A stretch of DNA of 64,000 nucleotides from Lingula anatina (taxonomy: Eukaryota; Brachiopoda; Lingulata; Lingulida; Lingulidae), in contig NW_019775758.1 in the NCBI RefSeq assembly GCF_001039355.2, positions 576,969 through 640,968 on the forward strand, read 5' to 3'. Under the pieces are notes generated by a model. The model saw only the letters and a program-made list of their open reading frames with translations. It searched no databases and had not been told where the DNA came from. Positions 37,887 to 47,933 of this stretch are shown piece after piece; the stretch's first letter is position 1, and each line of letters starts with the position of its first letter. The position numbers and the translations under genes were made by a program.

Positions 37887-39084
37887 GGTGAGCCTGTTAA
37901 ATATACATGAAGAATTCGATCAGAAACCCAGTTTGCCATCACTGACCCAGACCAAACCATTAGACAAAGTGGAAAGAAGTTTTTTTCAAACACTGCACCT
38001 GCTAGGAAATCATGATGATAGCAGTACACTGTTTGTGGATTTTGNAGCTAGTATGACCACCGACAGACAATTTAAGTGGTGGGTAGTGCCCGGCAGACAC
38101 GCCCAAAGAGCCACACCCTTAATGTACAGCTAGCATGCCTAACGTACGTACATCTAGCATGCCCCAAAAGTAAACCCTAAAAAATACCTGGAAAATGTTT
38201 CTTAAGAGTCCCAGGAAGCTAGAATGACCATTGACAGACAATTTAAGTGTTGGGTACTGCCTGGCAGACACACCCAAACCACACCCAGGTGACTTGTGTA
38301 TGAAATAATACTGACTTTTAAGCAAGCGTTATAACATAAAAGAAGAGTCAACAGCTTTTGGATGTATACTCTTGAAAGGTAAATATGAATTATTTAATCA
38401 TTTATCAAATTATTCTATTTACATATTAATAATTATAACTATTTATTTAATAATTTATTTAACATAACCACTAGTCATCTCTCCTTACTCCACTTGATTT
38501 CCTATGGTTTTGGAAGCTGAGTGAGAACAGTGTGTCTCTACATGTAGGATTCATGTGCAACTACATCAAAGATCCTTTGCCAATGCAAAAGATATGCTAT
38601 ATGGACCCACATACCGAAGTCCCCAACAAACAATGATGTGGTGAGGGAAACTATGATGAGGACCATGAATGCTGCTAAAGAAACTGGCCAGGATTATACT
38701 GTGGTCGCAAATGACCACTACATTAAAGGCATACTCCATCCAGTCCTTCCAAATACCATTAAATGACAAGGTGCTCATTATGCTTGGCAACTTTCACACT
38801 GAGCTTGCATTTTATGGAGCAACGGAACATGAATACATCAACGACAGTGGTACTGAGGTCATCCTCTCTCAGTGTGATTTCCTGGCAGGGGTACCCTCTA
38901 CCAGGGCCACAAATTGATTTTTCACATTTTTCATTAGACATACAAAGATAATGTCTCGAGCAAAATATGGTCATTTTTTTAACTGTGACCCTGTGCTGAA
39001 ATCTCTAGGTTGATTGAATATTACTACTCAGGAACTGCCATTTAATTATACTTTGGAAAGTCCCCCTGACAACAATCAAAACAG

Positions 39085-39426
39085 TTAAAGGGATAATAAC
39101 TCTTCGTTTCAGACAAAAAATGAATTTTCTTGGAGTAAACAACAATTTTCCCATACTTACCAATGGTTAATGAATCCATTTTTACATTCAAACTTAGTCT
39201 CTGTTTTTTTTCTAAAAAGTTTTGTTTTTTGTTAAAATCTCTTAAAAGATTTTAACAGAGTATAGCCATCAACGGAGGTCACGTGATCTAAAGACAAGCT
39301 CAGACACCAGAATAATAGCTATAACTGCCATTTGTGTGGTTAAACAGAATATGTTATATTTCTATGAGTTATTCACAATGTTTTTATTGTGAAATATAGA
39401 TCTCATACGAAGAGTTATCCCTTTAA
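39085..39426. mobile_element. TTAA-flanked MITE, copy 3
   Basis: 342 bp, almost identical to 36788-37131 and in the corresponding position; probably the same insertion seen twice. Confidence 0.88.
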
Positions 39427-39912
39427 TTACTCCCCGATTTTTATCACTTGCTCTTTTGTGACAGATAAAAAATAGCCCCTGCTGAATAGCTTGTTACTTC
39501 AATGGCAGTTTATGTTAAAGGTAACTGAGGAATCTTCTGTAGTAGCCCCCTACAGAGTGGGTACAGTGCCATCTGGCCAGAAGTTACAGGTTGGAAAATG
39601 TGGAAATTGGGCCTATTATATCTGCCAACCTGGTAGAGGGGTCATAAGGGGCAAATTTTATAACTTTTGCTCTAGTATCCATGAAATATTAGCCTCTGGC
39701 CTAGAAAAGAAAATGTACAGCTGCTTTTTGGTAGACATTCCAGAAAAAGCAAACTATGAAATACAATTTTTGAAGTCGTCAGTGTCTTCAGACCCATCCT
39801 TTGTGGAAGAATGCCTTGATACACATGCAGTTCACCTCCATTTGCAATCTTATGAAGTGTTCTTTCAAGCAGTGCTCATGGGATCTCTTGGTGCTACAGC
39901 TCAGTATCAAGG

Positions 39913-39914
<2 letters not shown>

Positions 39915-39977
<63 letters not shown>
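39915..39977. repeat. (TA)n microsatellite
   Basis: About 30 TA units; the matching site in the first copy (37619-37637) has only about nine. Confidence 0.95.
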
Positions 39978-39980
<3 letters not shown>

Positions 39981-40177
39981 TTTCTTGTCAATCGCTTCCA
40001 CAGGATGTGTAAAAACCAAAAAAGCAATCCTGACAAAGTCACTGGATACACATCAGACACAGCAAGTTTTTGAAGAACAACTCCTTATACAGTTTTCACA
40101 ATTAATTTTTAAGGGAGGGCTTGTTCTACACAAATCAGACCAATATTGGAGCTTCTTGTGCTTCTATGGCCGATGTA

Positions 40178-40210
<33 letters not shown>
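40178..40210. repeat. (GT)n microsatellite
   Basis: About 16 GT units, counterpart of 37847-37880. Confidence 0.95.
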
Positions 40211-40212
<2 letters not shown>

Positions 40213-40767
40213 CTGGGTGAGCCTGTTAAATATACATGAAGAATTCGATCAGAAACCCAGTTTGCCATCACTGACCCAGACCAAACCATAAGACAAAGTG
40301 GAAAGAAGTTTCTTTCAAACACTGCAGCTGCTAGGAAATCATGATGATAGCAGTACACTGTTTGTGGATTTTGTCATTAGTATGGGATACCCCTTCCCAT
40401 GGTGGATATTGATATTGCCACAGAATTTTATGAGTGAAATATTATGCTTTTCCATTTTTCACCCACTGATAATTTTTATGGGTGGATTTGAACTCCACAA
40501 TGGACTAGAGCCCTGTTTGTGATGTTTTCTGGATATTAACATGCAGAAAAAGTAGAAATGTTGAAGTATTGATGATGATTATGCTATTAATCAATGTAAT
40601 TTAACACTAAATTGACAAAAAAACCTATTCTAATTTCAAAATAATTTCATAAGAAAAGGAAAAAGTCCATTATTCTCAAACTTAAATATATGAATGAAAT
40701 ATCATATAATATACATGTACTACACATGGACCTATTTTTGGGCTCTTTTTTTTCTTTCTTTCTTTGT

Positions 40768-40998
40768 TTAAGACTGGGTTCCCATGCCAAGATTGATCCA
40801 TCTGGATCAACCTAACTTCCTGGGGGTTCACACTAATTGCTATCAGCTTAAGAGGCTCAAATGTCTGTCATACCTCCCGAATCAGCTAGGGGGGTAATTA
40901 ACTTTCTTGCACGCTGGGCCTCGCCGATAGCAGACAGCAATTTAGTTAGACTCCTCGTGGAGATAGAACGATCCAAATATCTTTGGGAATGGTCCCTA
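40768..40998. mobile_element. ~230-bp MITE-like element, copy 1
   Basis: It begins TTAAGACTGGGTTCCCATGC and ends with an imperfect inverse (TTTGGGAATGGTCCCTAA). Inner GATC-rich and GGGGTAATTAACTTTC segments are shared with 44641-44862 and 53132-53370. Confidence 0.6.
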
Positions 40999-41537
40999 AT
41001 ATGCCAAATTGGTGTTTTCAAAATACCACTCACCATTTTTAAGTCTGTCAGTGGTCATGATATTGTTAGATTTTTATTTAATTTCTGTATGCTTCTGTAA
41101 ATTAAATAACAATGTTCAAATTGAAATGTATCGTAAAAAATGGATAATACTGCAGTTTTATTCAAAGTACAGTTGCATAGTTGTTTTATTGGCAGGGCTG
41201 ACCTTGATCATATGAAGTATTTCTTTTTTAGAGAAAGAAGGAGGGGAGGGAGATCATTTTATCATCCATAGTGCCAACTTCTGTAGAACCGAAACGTTTT
41301 GCCAGTCTTATTTTAACCGTGTTGTTCCCATCTGAAACGCCCTTCCCATTTGCACACGTTCAGGGATTGGAAGATCAATGTTTAGACGATCTGTCAGAGA
41401 GCACTATGGTGCTCTTCTGACAGAGCGCTTTGACCCCGAGAATATTTGCACTTGGGTGGGTTGTTGCAAATGTACACATTGTCGTTTTTAGATGTGCACT
41501 TCGTCGTTTTTAGTACTAGAGTTTTTTTTTTTTTTTT

Positions 41538-41931
41538 NNNNNNNNNNNNNNNNNNNNNNNNNNNNNNNNNNNNNNNNNNNNNNNNNNNNNNNNNNNNNNN
41601 NNNNNNNNNNNNNNNNNNNNNNNNNNNNNNNNNNNNNNNNNNNNNNNNNNNNNNNNNNNNNNNNNNNNNNNNNNNNNNNNNNNNNNNNNNNNNNNNNNNN
41701 NNNNNNNNNNNNNNNNNNNNNNNNNNNNNNNNNNNNNNNNNNNNNNNNNNNNNNNNNNNNNNNNNNNNNNNNNNNNNNNNNNNNNNNNNNNNNNNNNNNN
41801 NNNNNNNNNNNNNNNNNNNNNNNNNNNNNNNNNNNNNNNNNNNNNNNNNNNNNNNNNNNNNNNNNNNNNNNNNNNNNNNNNNNNNNNNNNNNNNNNNNNN
41901 NNNNNNNNNNNNNNNNNNNNNNNNNNNNNNN
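41538..41931. other. Assembly gap (394 N)
   Basis: A run of N preceded by a poly(T) stretch. No sequence can be interpreted here. Confidence 1.
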
Positions 41932-42179
41932 TGTCCATTCATGGGTCATTGACCCTTTAGGCAAACCCTTTTGGGTACAATTTAATTTTTGCATTATTTT
42001 AAAGTAATGTCGTGCTATTATTTGTAAGTTGTTTTATTATGCTCTTTCAAAGTTCTTGCATATAATCTTGTACTCAATAAAGTCATTCAAATCAAATCAA
42101 AATAATCTGCAACAGGTTGGATCAGCTGAACAACAAGGGCGGAGCATCATGGGTATATCTTAAGGGCTGTATCTAACAT

Positions 42180-42914
42180 TTAAGGGTGTGTCCCTTTGGG
42201 TGTGTCTGCCAGAACTACCCACCACTTTTATTGAATGCCAGTAGTCTTTACTCTATCCTGGAATTCTACTTAACATTTTCCAGCCATTTTGAAAGAGTTA
42301 CATTAAGGGCACAGCTAGCTGTACATTAGGGGCGTGGCTCTTTGGGCGTGTCTGTCGGGCACTACCCACCACTTAAATTGTCTGTCGTTGGTCATTCTAG
42401 CTTCCTGGGACTCTAAGGAACATTTTCCAGTTAGTTTTTTAGGGTTAACTTTTGGGGCATGCTAGCTGTACATTAGGGGTGTGGCTCTTTGGGTGTGTCT
42501 GCCGGGCACTACCCACCACTTAAATTGTCTGTCGTTGGTCATTTTACTTTCCTGGGACTCTAAGGAACATTTTCCAGTTATTTTCTAAGGGTTAACTTTT
42601 AGGTCCTGCTAGCCGGATTTCCACCCCCTATAAATCAGGGTCTGCCGGCCACACCCCACCACTCAATTTGTCTGTCAGTATCCATTTAGTATACCCGAGG
42701 CCATGCTGGAGGACCCCCAATAGGTTTCTAAGGGTTCCCCTAAAAAGTCCTGCTAGCTGGATTTGAGGGGTCTATGTTTTGGACCCCCCTGACCACACCC
42801 ACCACTGGAAATACGGCAGACTGCCATTTTCATACATAGGTAACCATGTAGGTCATTGCCAGGTACAAGAAAATTGGTGATCTTTCCGGGCATGCTCAAC
42901 CCTCTGGGATCCCG
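42180..42914. repeat. Right inverted arm of the large element
   Basis: The inverse complement of the left array: the same outer end, the same long variant unit and two to three of the ~147-bp units, the innermost more diverged. Confidence 0.85.
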
Positions 42915-43260
42915 CTCTATAAAGCGATAGCAGTGACGTGATTCCTAGTCAGATGACCTCAGATGCTACACCAAGTTGACTACATTTTTTTTCGGGGGGG
43001 TGGGGGGTCGATTTCTGAAAAAAAGCACACCAATGGACCTTTCTTGAAATTAGAAATGTGAGTCGCTGAAATATCAAAAATTTTCCTGGTCCAGCAGCGG
43101 GTCCCGAACACTACGCCAGGGGGGGGGGGGGTTTGGGGGGTTTGAGAGGTCCGGCTTCGCATCCATTGGAATAAAGTTTGTCATCCTCGAGGTCCGAGAC
43201 TATGACATTTTGATAGGTGTCATATCGGGTGCCAATAATGAAATACTGCAAACAGTTAAG

Positions 43261-43394
43261 TTACAGTTTCGCTTTTGATTGCTTTGCTGCTCTCTTTCTG
43301 AGCTCCCGGCGGAGAATCTTTCCACTTGGAGACTTTGGTATTTCAGTGACGAATTCCACGCCGCCCCGTAGACGCTTGTGGGGCGCCAAGTGCT
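43261..43394 (-). CDS. Gene B duplicate exon 11'
   Basis: 134 nt, encoding the catalytic KSPSGK and ending KQSKAKL with TAA, so the PTS1 is kept. No AATAAA was found between its stop and 42.9 kb; the duplication breakpoint near 43160 falls before the region matching the gene B signal. Confidence 0.82.
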
Positions 43395-43569
43395 CTGGAA
43401 GGAGTAGAAACGACGCAGGTAGATACGTCACAAACAATTTATTAAATCTCTTTTAACAGGTAAGGGAGAGAACTTCAAGGCGACTTCATTTTTATGTACA
43501 GTGTTTGTTCACTGATATATACGCGTTTTCTAATTGAAATAATTTGAGCAAACTATCAAACATTCTCAC

Positions 43570-43735
43570 TTGCGACGAAATCGGATATATCTTGAACAGT
43601 AGCCGTGACGTCATGTTTTAATATGACGTAAGCTTTGGGCAGCTCGCCCGCTATCTCATCTGGGACTCCAATTACAGCTACGTCAGCAACAGCAGGGTGG
43701 GTGTGGATCAGGTGTTCAAGTTCTGCAGGAGCCAC
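43570..43735 (-). CDS. Gene B duplicate exon 10'
   Basis: 166 nt, open, with ATVQD for ATAQD. The last base is A rather than G, changing the split Glu codon at the exon 10/11 junction to Lys. Confidence 0.82.
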
Positions 43736-43953
43736 CTAGCGATACATTTTCAGACTATTTACAAAAAGAGAAATGAGAACAAAGAAAATTCGGTTTGAAA
43801 TCACAAGCGGCTGGACTATATATGTGTTAGCATTACTGTAAATGAAAGTTGCTAAAAGGATCGGGGGCTGAATCATAAGTTTTGTGTAAGAACGCTCCAT
43901 GAATCCACTTACAGCATAATTTTCATATACTGTGAAGTAATCTTCTGTCTTAC

Positions 43954-44036
43954 CTGAAATCCCTTGTATTTAATGAGTTCCTTTAGCCTGTCTACCACAT
44001 AGAAATATCCTTCTTCGTCATAATTCCCAACGTCAC
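43954..44036 (-). CDS. Gene B duplicate exon 9'
   Basis: 83 nt, with DVGNYDEEG in place of DIGHYDEEG; the ribose-binding Asp and the hinge sequence are unchanged. Donor GTAAGA. Confidence 0.82.
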
Positions 44037-44243
44037 CTTAAAGAACATCGATCAACATCTTGTTAATATTTCCAACCGCATATAGAGCCAATTAAATCTA
44101 GTACCATCTTAAGTCTGTGATAACAAGTCAATAATCTTATAATATTCTTGGTTTTGCAAATATCATCAAAAGTGAAAGTAAAGTGGCAACTTTATCCTAA
44201 TCTGCTCGTTCAAAATCTAAATGCAACAAGAGATTGTAAAAAC

Positions 44244-44388
44244 CTGTGTGAAACCACTCGTCTTTGTCAATACATTCAGCAGTGGCTTGAGGAAGGTTGA
44301 AGTACCCTTTCATCACTTGGGGCCCACGGAACCAGAGTTCGCCATCTTGATTGGCACCAAGAACCTGTTTGGTTTCCGGGTCCACTAC
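44244..44388 (-). CDS. Gene B duplicate exon 8'
   Basis: 145 nt, nearly identical to exon 8, with DPE for DPD and DEW for DGW. Splice sites are intact. Confidence 0.82.
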
Positions 44389-44640
44389 CTGGGAACAGAT
44401 TATTTCTTTTATTAAGTTGAAAAATCAGTTTGTGTCCTGTTATATAAACGATTTAAAGAATATCGATCCCTCAATGTTAGAGTTAACGCCTTCATTGGTA
44501 GCTACTATTATATTTATACATATTCCTTCCATGTGTAAATATATCCGCTTCTTCATATAATACAATTTATTCATCAAGTTTAAAATTAAACACGTCAGTC
44601 ACCTGTGAGTTTTTGATTTTTACTATTTTCTCTTAGACAT

Positions 44641-44862
44641 TTAGGGCGTATTCCCAGAGCTTTTAGATCGATCTATCCCCGCGGGGAGTCTCACTAGATT
44701 ACTGTCCGATAATCCGGCTTAAATGTCCGTCCCGCCTACTACAAGCTGTAAGGGGGTAATTAACTTTCGTGCCCGCTCGGCTAACAGCTATTTAGCGTGA
44801 ACCCCCAGGGAGTTAGGTCGATCTAGTTTGGATCGATCTAATCTCTGGGAATGGGGTCTTAG
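44641..44862. mobile_element. ~220-bp MITE-like element, copy 2
   Basis: It starts TTAGGGCGTATTCCCAGAG and ends with an imperfect inverse containing GATCGATC. It sits in the intron between exons 7' and 8' and is absent from the equivalent intron of the other copy, so it inserted after the duplication (or was lost there). Confidence 0.6.
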
Positions 44863-45130
44863 AATGAGATAGCTGAAGCTTTGGGGATTCTGATGCTATC
44901 AATTAAGTTTACTCTCAAAAATTAGATGTCAAAGGTATCCTGGAGATGGGCTTCTGTGGGGGAGTGCAGACATATGGCTACCCATTTACGTCACCTACTT
45001 TTTTTACGCCAAAACCAGGACAGCTCCTGATTTTAAAATAAATTCCAAATTTAGATTCCTCCTGTCCATTATTTTAAAATTGTTTGTCACAGCATTGCTA
45101 ACAGCATGAGAATTTTTTAATTTGGCCTAC

Positions 45131-45237
45131 TTTGCATTCCGTATCTGGCACCAGTATTCCACAGGATCCAGACTTTCTTGGAAAGCAATTGACTCTAGGG
45201 GGTGCCAGCAACGCGCTACTCTCAGTAAGGCCATACC
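45131..45237 (-). CDS. Gene B duplicate exon 7'
   Basis: Acceptor ATTTTAG, donor GTAGGC (weaker than in exon 7). It encodes YGLTESSALLAPPRVN..., one codon shorter than exon 7 and different after YGLTE. Confidence 0.78.
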
Positions 45238-45814
45238 CTAAAATACATATATTTTTCATAAGTGTATTTTTATGTTGTTTTAAATGTCCAAATTTCAAAG
45301 ATATTTTAAAAGAGTTGATAAAGCCCCCCTTTTACACTGGACGGCATCCATTCTGCGCCACGTAGTACGGCCCCGTTTGAGAGTAAAAAAAAAAGACTTT
45401 ACATGCTGACAACTGGCCGATCATTGAGGATTAATTTTGCAACCAAAGCGATGTTTGTGCCTCCTTTCTACGACCACAGCGATGCCAGATGCATGGTCTC
45501 ACAAAGGACGCAGAAAGGACGCCGTCCAATGTAAAGGGGATTTAACTATGCACTGGCTGAGATTAAGTCAAGAAAACATTGCTTTTAAGACAATGACAAA
45601 TATATTTTCGGTAATATTGCAGCTTTCTTTGATCAGCTGCAAGTTAAGAATTCACAACAATACTTCTAAGTAGCCATAACAAATACTTATAATGCGTTAC
45701 AAGAACCTGAAATAAATAAGAGAGGGTATCTGAAATCTTTTTTTTTTTTTTTTTTTTTTTTGAGAAATGATAAGAACAATGTTATATTATCATTTTCAAA
45801 AGTATTACAAGTAC

Positions 45815-45983
45815 CTTGTCCAATGGATATTCCTAGCCGTTTCCGTATGGCGATCTCTGTATTCTTTCCCAGTGAGGCCGCCCCACTTCGAATGTCTCGA
45901 ACACAAGAAAGGTCATACTTATCTACCAGCGGGTTCTTTGCCAGATGAATAACTATAGGGGGCACGCAGTGCAAGACGCTACC
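45815..45983 (-). CDS. Gene B duplicate exon 6'
   Basis: 169 nt, same phase and splice positions as exon 6. It encodes [18 protein letters not shown]... with DIRSGAASLGKN in place of [12 protein letters not shown], altering the usually conserved SGAAP. Acceptor CTCCAAG and donor GTACTT are present. Confidence 0.8.
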
Positions 45984-46759
45984 CTTGGAGCAGAAAGTGA
46001 AAGTGAAACTGAAAGTACGTTTTGTTAATTCCATTGATTTAAAAATGCTAGAATAGATAATGCTATATGTGAACCTATATCTGGGAGTCAAAGGTCGAAA
46101 CATACTGTCCTCTGTTTATACAGCGATAACATTAAACTGAGATAGTGTTTTGGATATTAGTTTGTAATTTCGCTGACCCACTTAATGCAAATCTTTACGT
46201 AACTTTGTGCTCAGACCATAATCAATACATGTACCTCTAATTTCCATAAAATGGTATTGAACAAGGGACAACCACCAGTATCATATCAATACCAAAGTAT
46301 AAACTAAGGTGTCATCTTGTTTTCCAGAGCCGAGATTCCATTTAAAGTCGCAGCGACCAAAAAAATACAAAATCAGTATTTAGAAAAAGCGTTAAGCAAT
46401 CCCAGCAGGTTAGAGATGGGTGCCTATATTACAAGAGTAGTATATTGTTACAAGCTATACGTTTCTTAAACTGCGAAGTTGTACGTTTGGGTTGTGAGGG
46501 GCGGAAAACCAGGGAGGGTGAGAATTGCCGCTCGTGCACGTCAAAAGCGAATAAAAAAAGCGTGCAAAAGCCAGACATACACAGCTTAAAAGCCAAACTT
46601 CGTTAATTAAATATGATGCACGGACACACGCACATTAGGAGACCAACATGGATTCATCAAATTTCTTTCCATTTTGCCATGGTTGCACTCAAAATTAGGG
46701 AGACTCACGTTGAACAAAAATGTACTCTACTTAAAAACGATCTGCTCTTCTAACAAACT

Positions 46760-47264
46760 ACATGTTTATTCTTGGCCACAATTCCAAAGGGAACGGTAGG
46801 GTGAACCTCCTCGATTGTCACAATGGTGAGATGTCTAATCTGTTAATTCTAGACGGCCACAGTTATTCCAAAATGTGAACGAAGTGTGCAGTGTAAGACC
46901 CTAGTGAACGTCGTGCCACCAGTGTGACAGGAATGCCAGTCATAGGAATGGAAGTCCGGGGCCCCATATGATATGTGCAGGTTAGGGTTAGTTGGGGTAT
47001 TGGGGTTAGTATATGGAACGAATATCCCCTGAACATATAATGAGGACCGGGCTATGGTTCCCAGCGTACATCCATTCCTGTAATACCGGTGTCACGAAAC
47101 AGAAAGTCCGCCCTCCATATGGTTATAATGGTTAGGGTTAGTTTGACCTAAGTAGGTCAAAATCTAGGGCTGGGCTCACCTGTACAAATGAATGGGAAAC
47201 GGACTCTCTGTCATGGGGGACTTTCTGGTACATGACATCGGGATAATATGTGCAGCCAGAGCTG
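46760..47264 (-). pseudogene. Exon 5D: broken fourth copy of the pocket exon
   Basis: Similar to 5A over most of its length (for instance CATCTCACCATTGTGACAAT) but carries in-frame stops, a lost donor, and an insertion of roughly 320 bp (about 46920-47238) that includes a MITE. The upstream part of the exon and its flanking intron resume at about 47239. It belongs to the tandem duplicate 43160-47390. Confidence 0.75.
46916..47092. mobile_element. MITE inserted in exon 5D
   Basis: It begins ACCAGTGTGACAGGAATG and ends with an imperfect inverse (CATTCCTGTAATACCGGT). The interior resembles the element at 15684-15832. It contributes to the disruption of 5D. Confidence 0.6.
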
Positions 47265-47616
47265 CGGAGGAGAAAAGAATGAGTGCCAAGTTTGATGTGA
47301 CAACTGGCGCCACCACGATATGGGGTTATTGGAAAGGAATCCGTGGCAAGGCTGGGGGTGGGGGGACGGGGTTCCAAAAGAACCGCCTTTTTGGCTAGAA
47401 AAGGTCCGCTCTGAATCAAAAATTGATCTTGGCTCTATGATATGCGTTGGGCTGGGTCAACGTAAGTTAATTTTTTATTTCAGAAAAGATATCCCTTCCT
47501 TTGAAATTTCTGTCTACACAGACAGTTCAGTGGATCGCTGTTTCGTTACTTATCAATTTGTGTGCAATCTAAACCCAGTGTCCATTCATTCACAATAAGG
47601 ATAAATGGCAGTTCAA

Positions 47617-47622
47617 TTTATT
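47617..47622 (-). terminator. Polyadenylation signal of gene B
   Basis: AATAAA on the minus strand about 180 nt beyond the exon 11 stop. It lies outside the duplicated block. Confidence 0.5.
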
Positions 47623-47799
47623 ATCTTTATATAGAATTTAAACATCTCGTCTAATATGCCGTCATTAAAAAATACAGTATCAATACATTGTATGCATCCC
47701 TTGGAATAAAGTTTGTTGTCTTCGAGGTCCGAAACTATGACATTTTGATAGGTGACACATCTGGTGCCAATAATAATAATAATACCGCAAACAGTTTAG

Positions 47800-47933
47800 T
47801 TACAGTTTCGCTTTTAATTGCTTTGAGGCTCTCTTCCTGAGCTCCCGGCGGAGAATCTTTCCACTTGGAGACTTAGGTATTTCAGTGACGAATTCAACGC
47901 CGCCCCGCAGACGCTTGTGTGGCGCCAAGTGCT
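47800..47933 (-). CDS. Gene B exon 11 (catalytic Lys, PTS1)
   Basis: Acceptor CTTCCAG. It encodes [15 protein letters not shown], then [16 protein letters not shown], ending KQLKAKL and TAA. The KSPSGK lysine is the adenylation lysine of the family; AKL matches the PTS1 consensus. Confidence 0.94.

Larger units (their letters stand above)
38590..40070 (+). pseudogene. Decayed internal ORF of the large element, copy 2
   Basis: Same fragments as at 36300-37735; here the middle fragment is less damaged and reads NDKVLIMLGNFHTELAFYGA followed by a stretch ending SQCDFLAGV. It is interrupted by the MITE at 39085-39426 and by a (TA)n tract of about 30 units at 39915-39977. Confidence 0.5.
38046..40373. 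repeat. Near-identical second copy of 35753-38044
   Basis: The sequence after the single N at 38045 restarts at the point matching 35753 and follows it almost base for base, including the MITE, the decayed ORF and microsatellites, until the position where copy 1 ended at the N. Differences are scattered substitutions and repeat-length changes. This looks like two unmerged versions of one locus. Confidence 0.85.
34487..42914. mobile_element. Large element with long, internally repetitive inverted arms
   Basis: The outer ends are exact inverses (left CGGGATCCCAGAGGGTTGAG, right its complement), and inverse similarity continues for roughly 700 bp on each side (right arm about 42190-42914). The arms contain tandem units of about 147 bp. 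Between them lie decayed coding pieces, a TTAA-MITE, microsatellites and the 394-N gap. Two single-N joins with duplicated flanks inflate its length; the true element is probably about 5.5-6 kb plus the gap. Class not identified. Confidence 0.65.

Noticed and set aside
41394-42007. Long open frames on both strands
   Set aside because: They consist of untranslatable N from the assembly gap.
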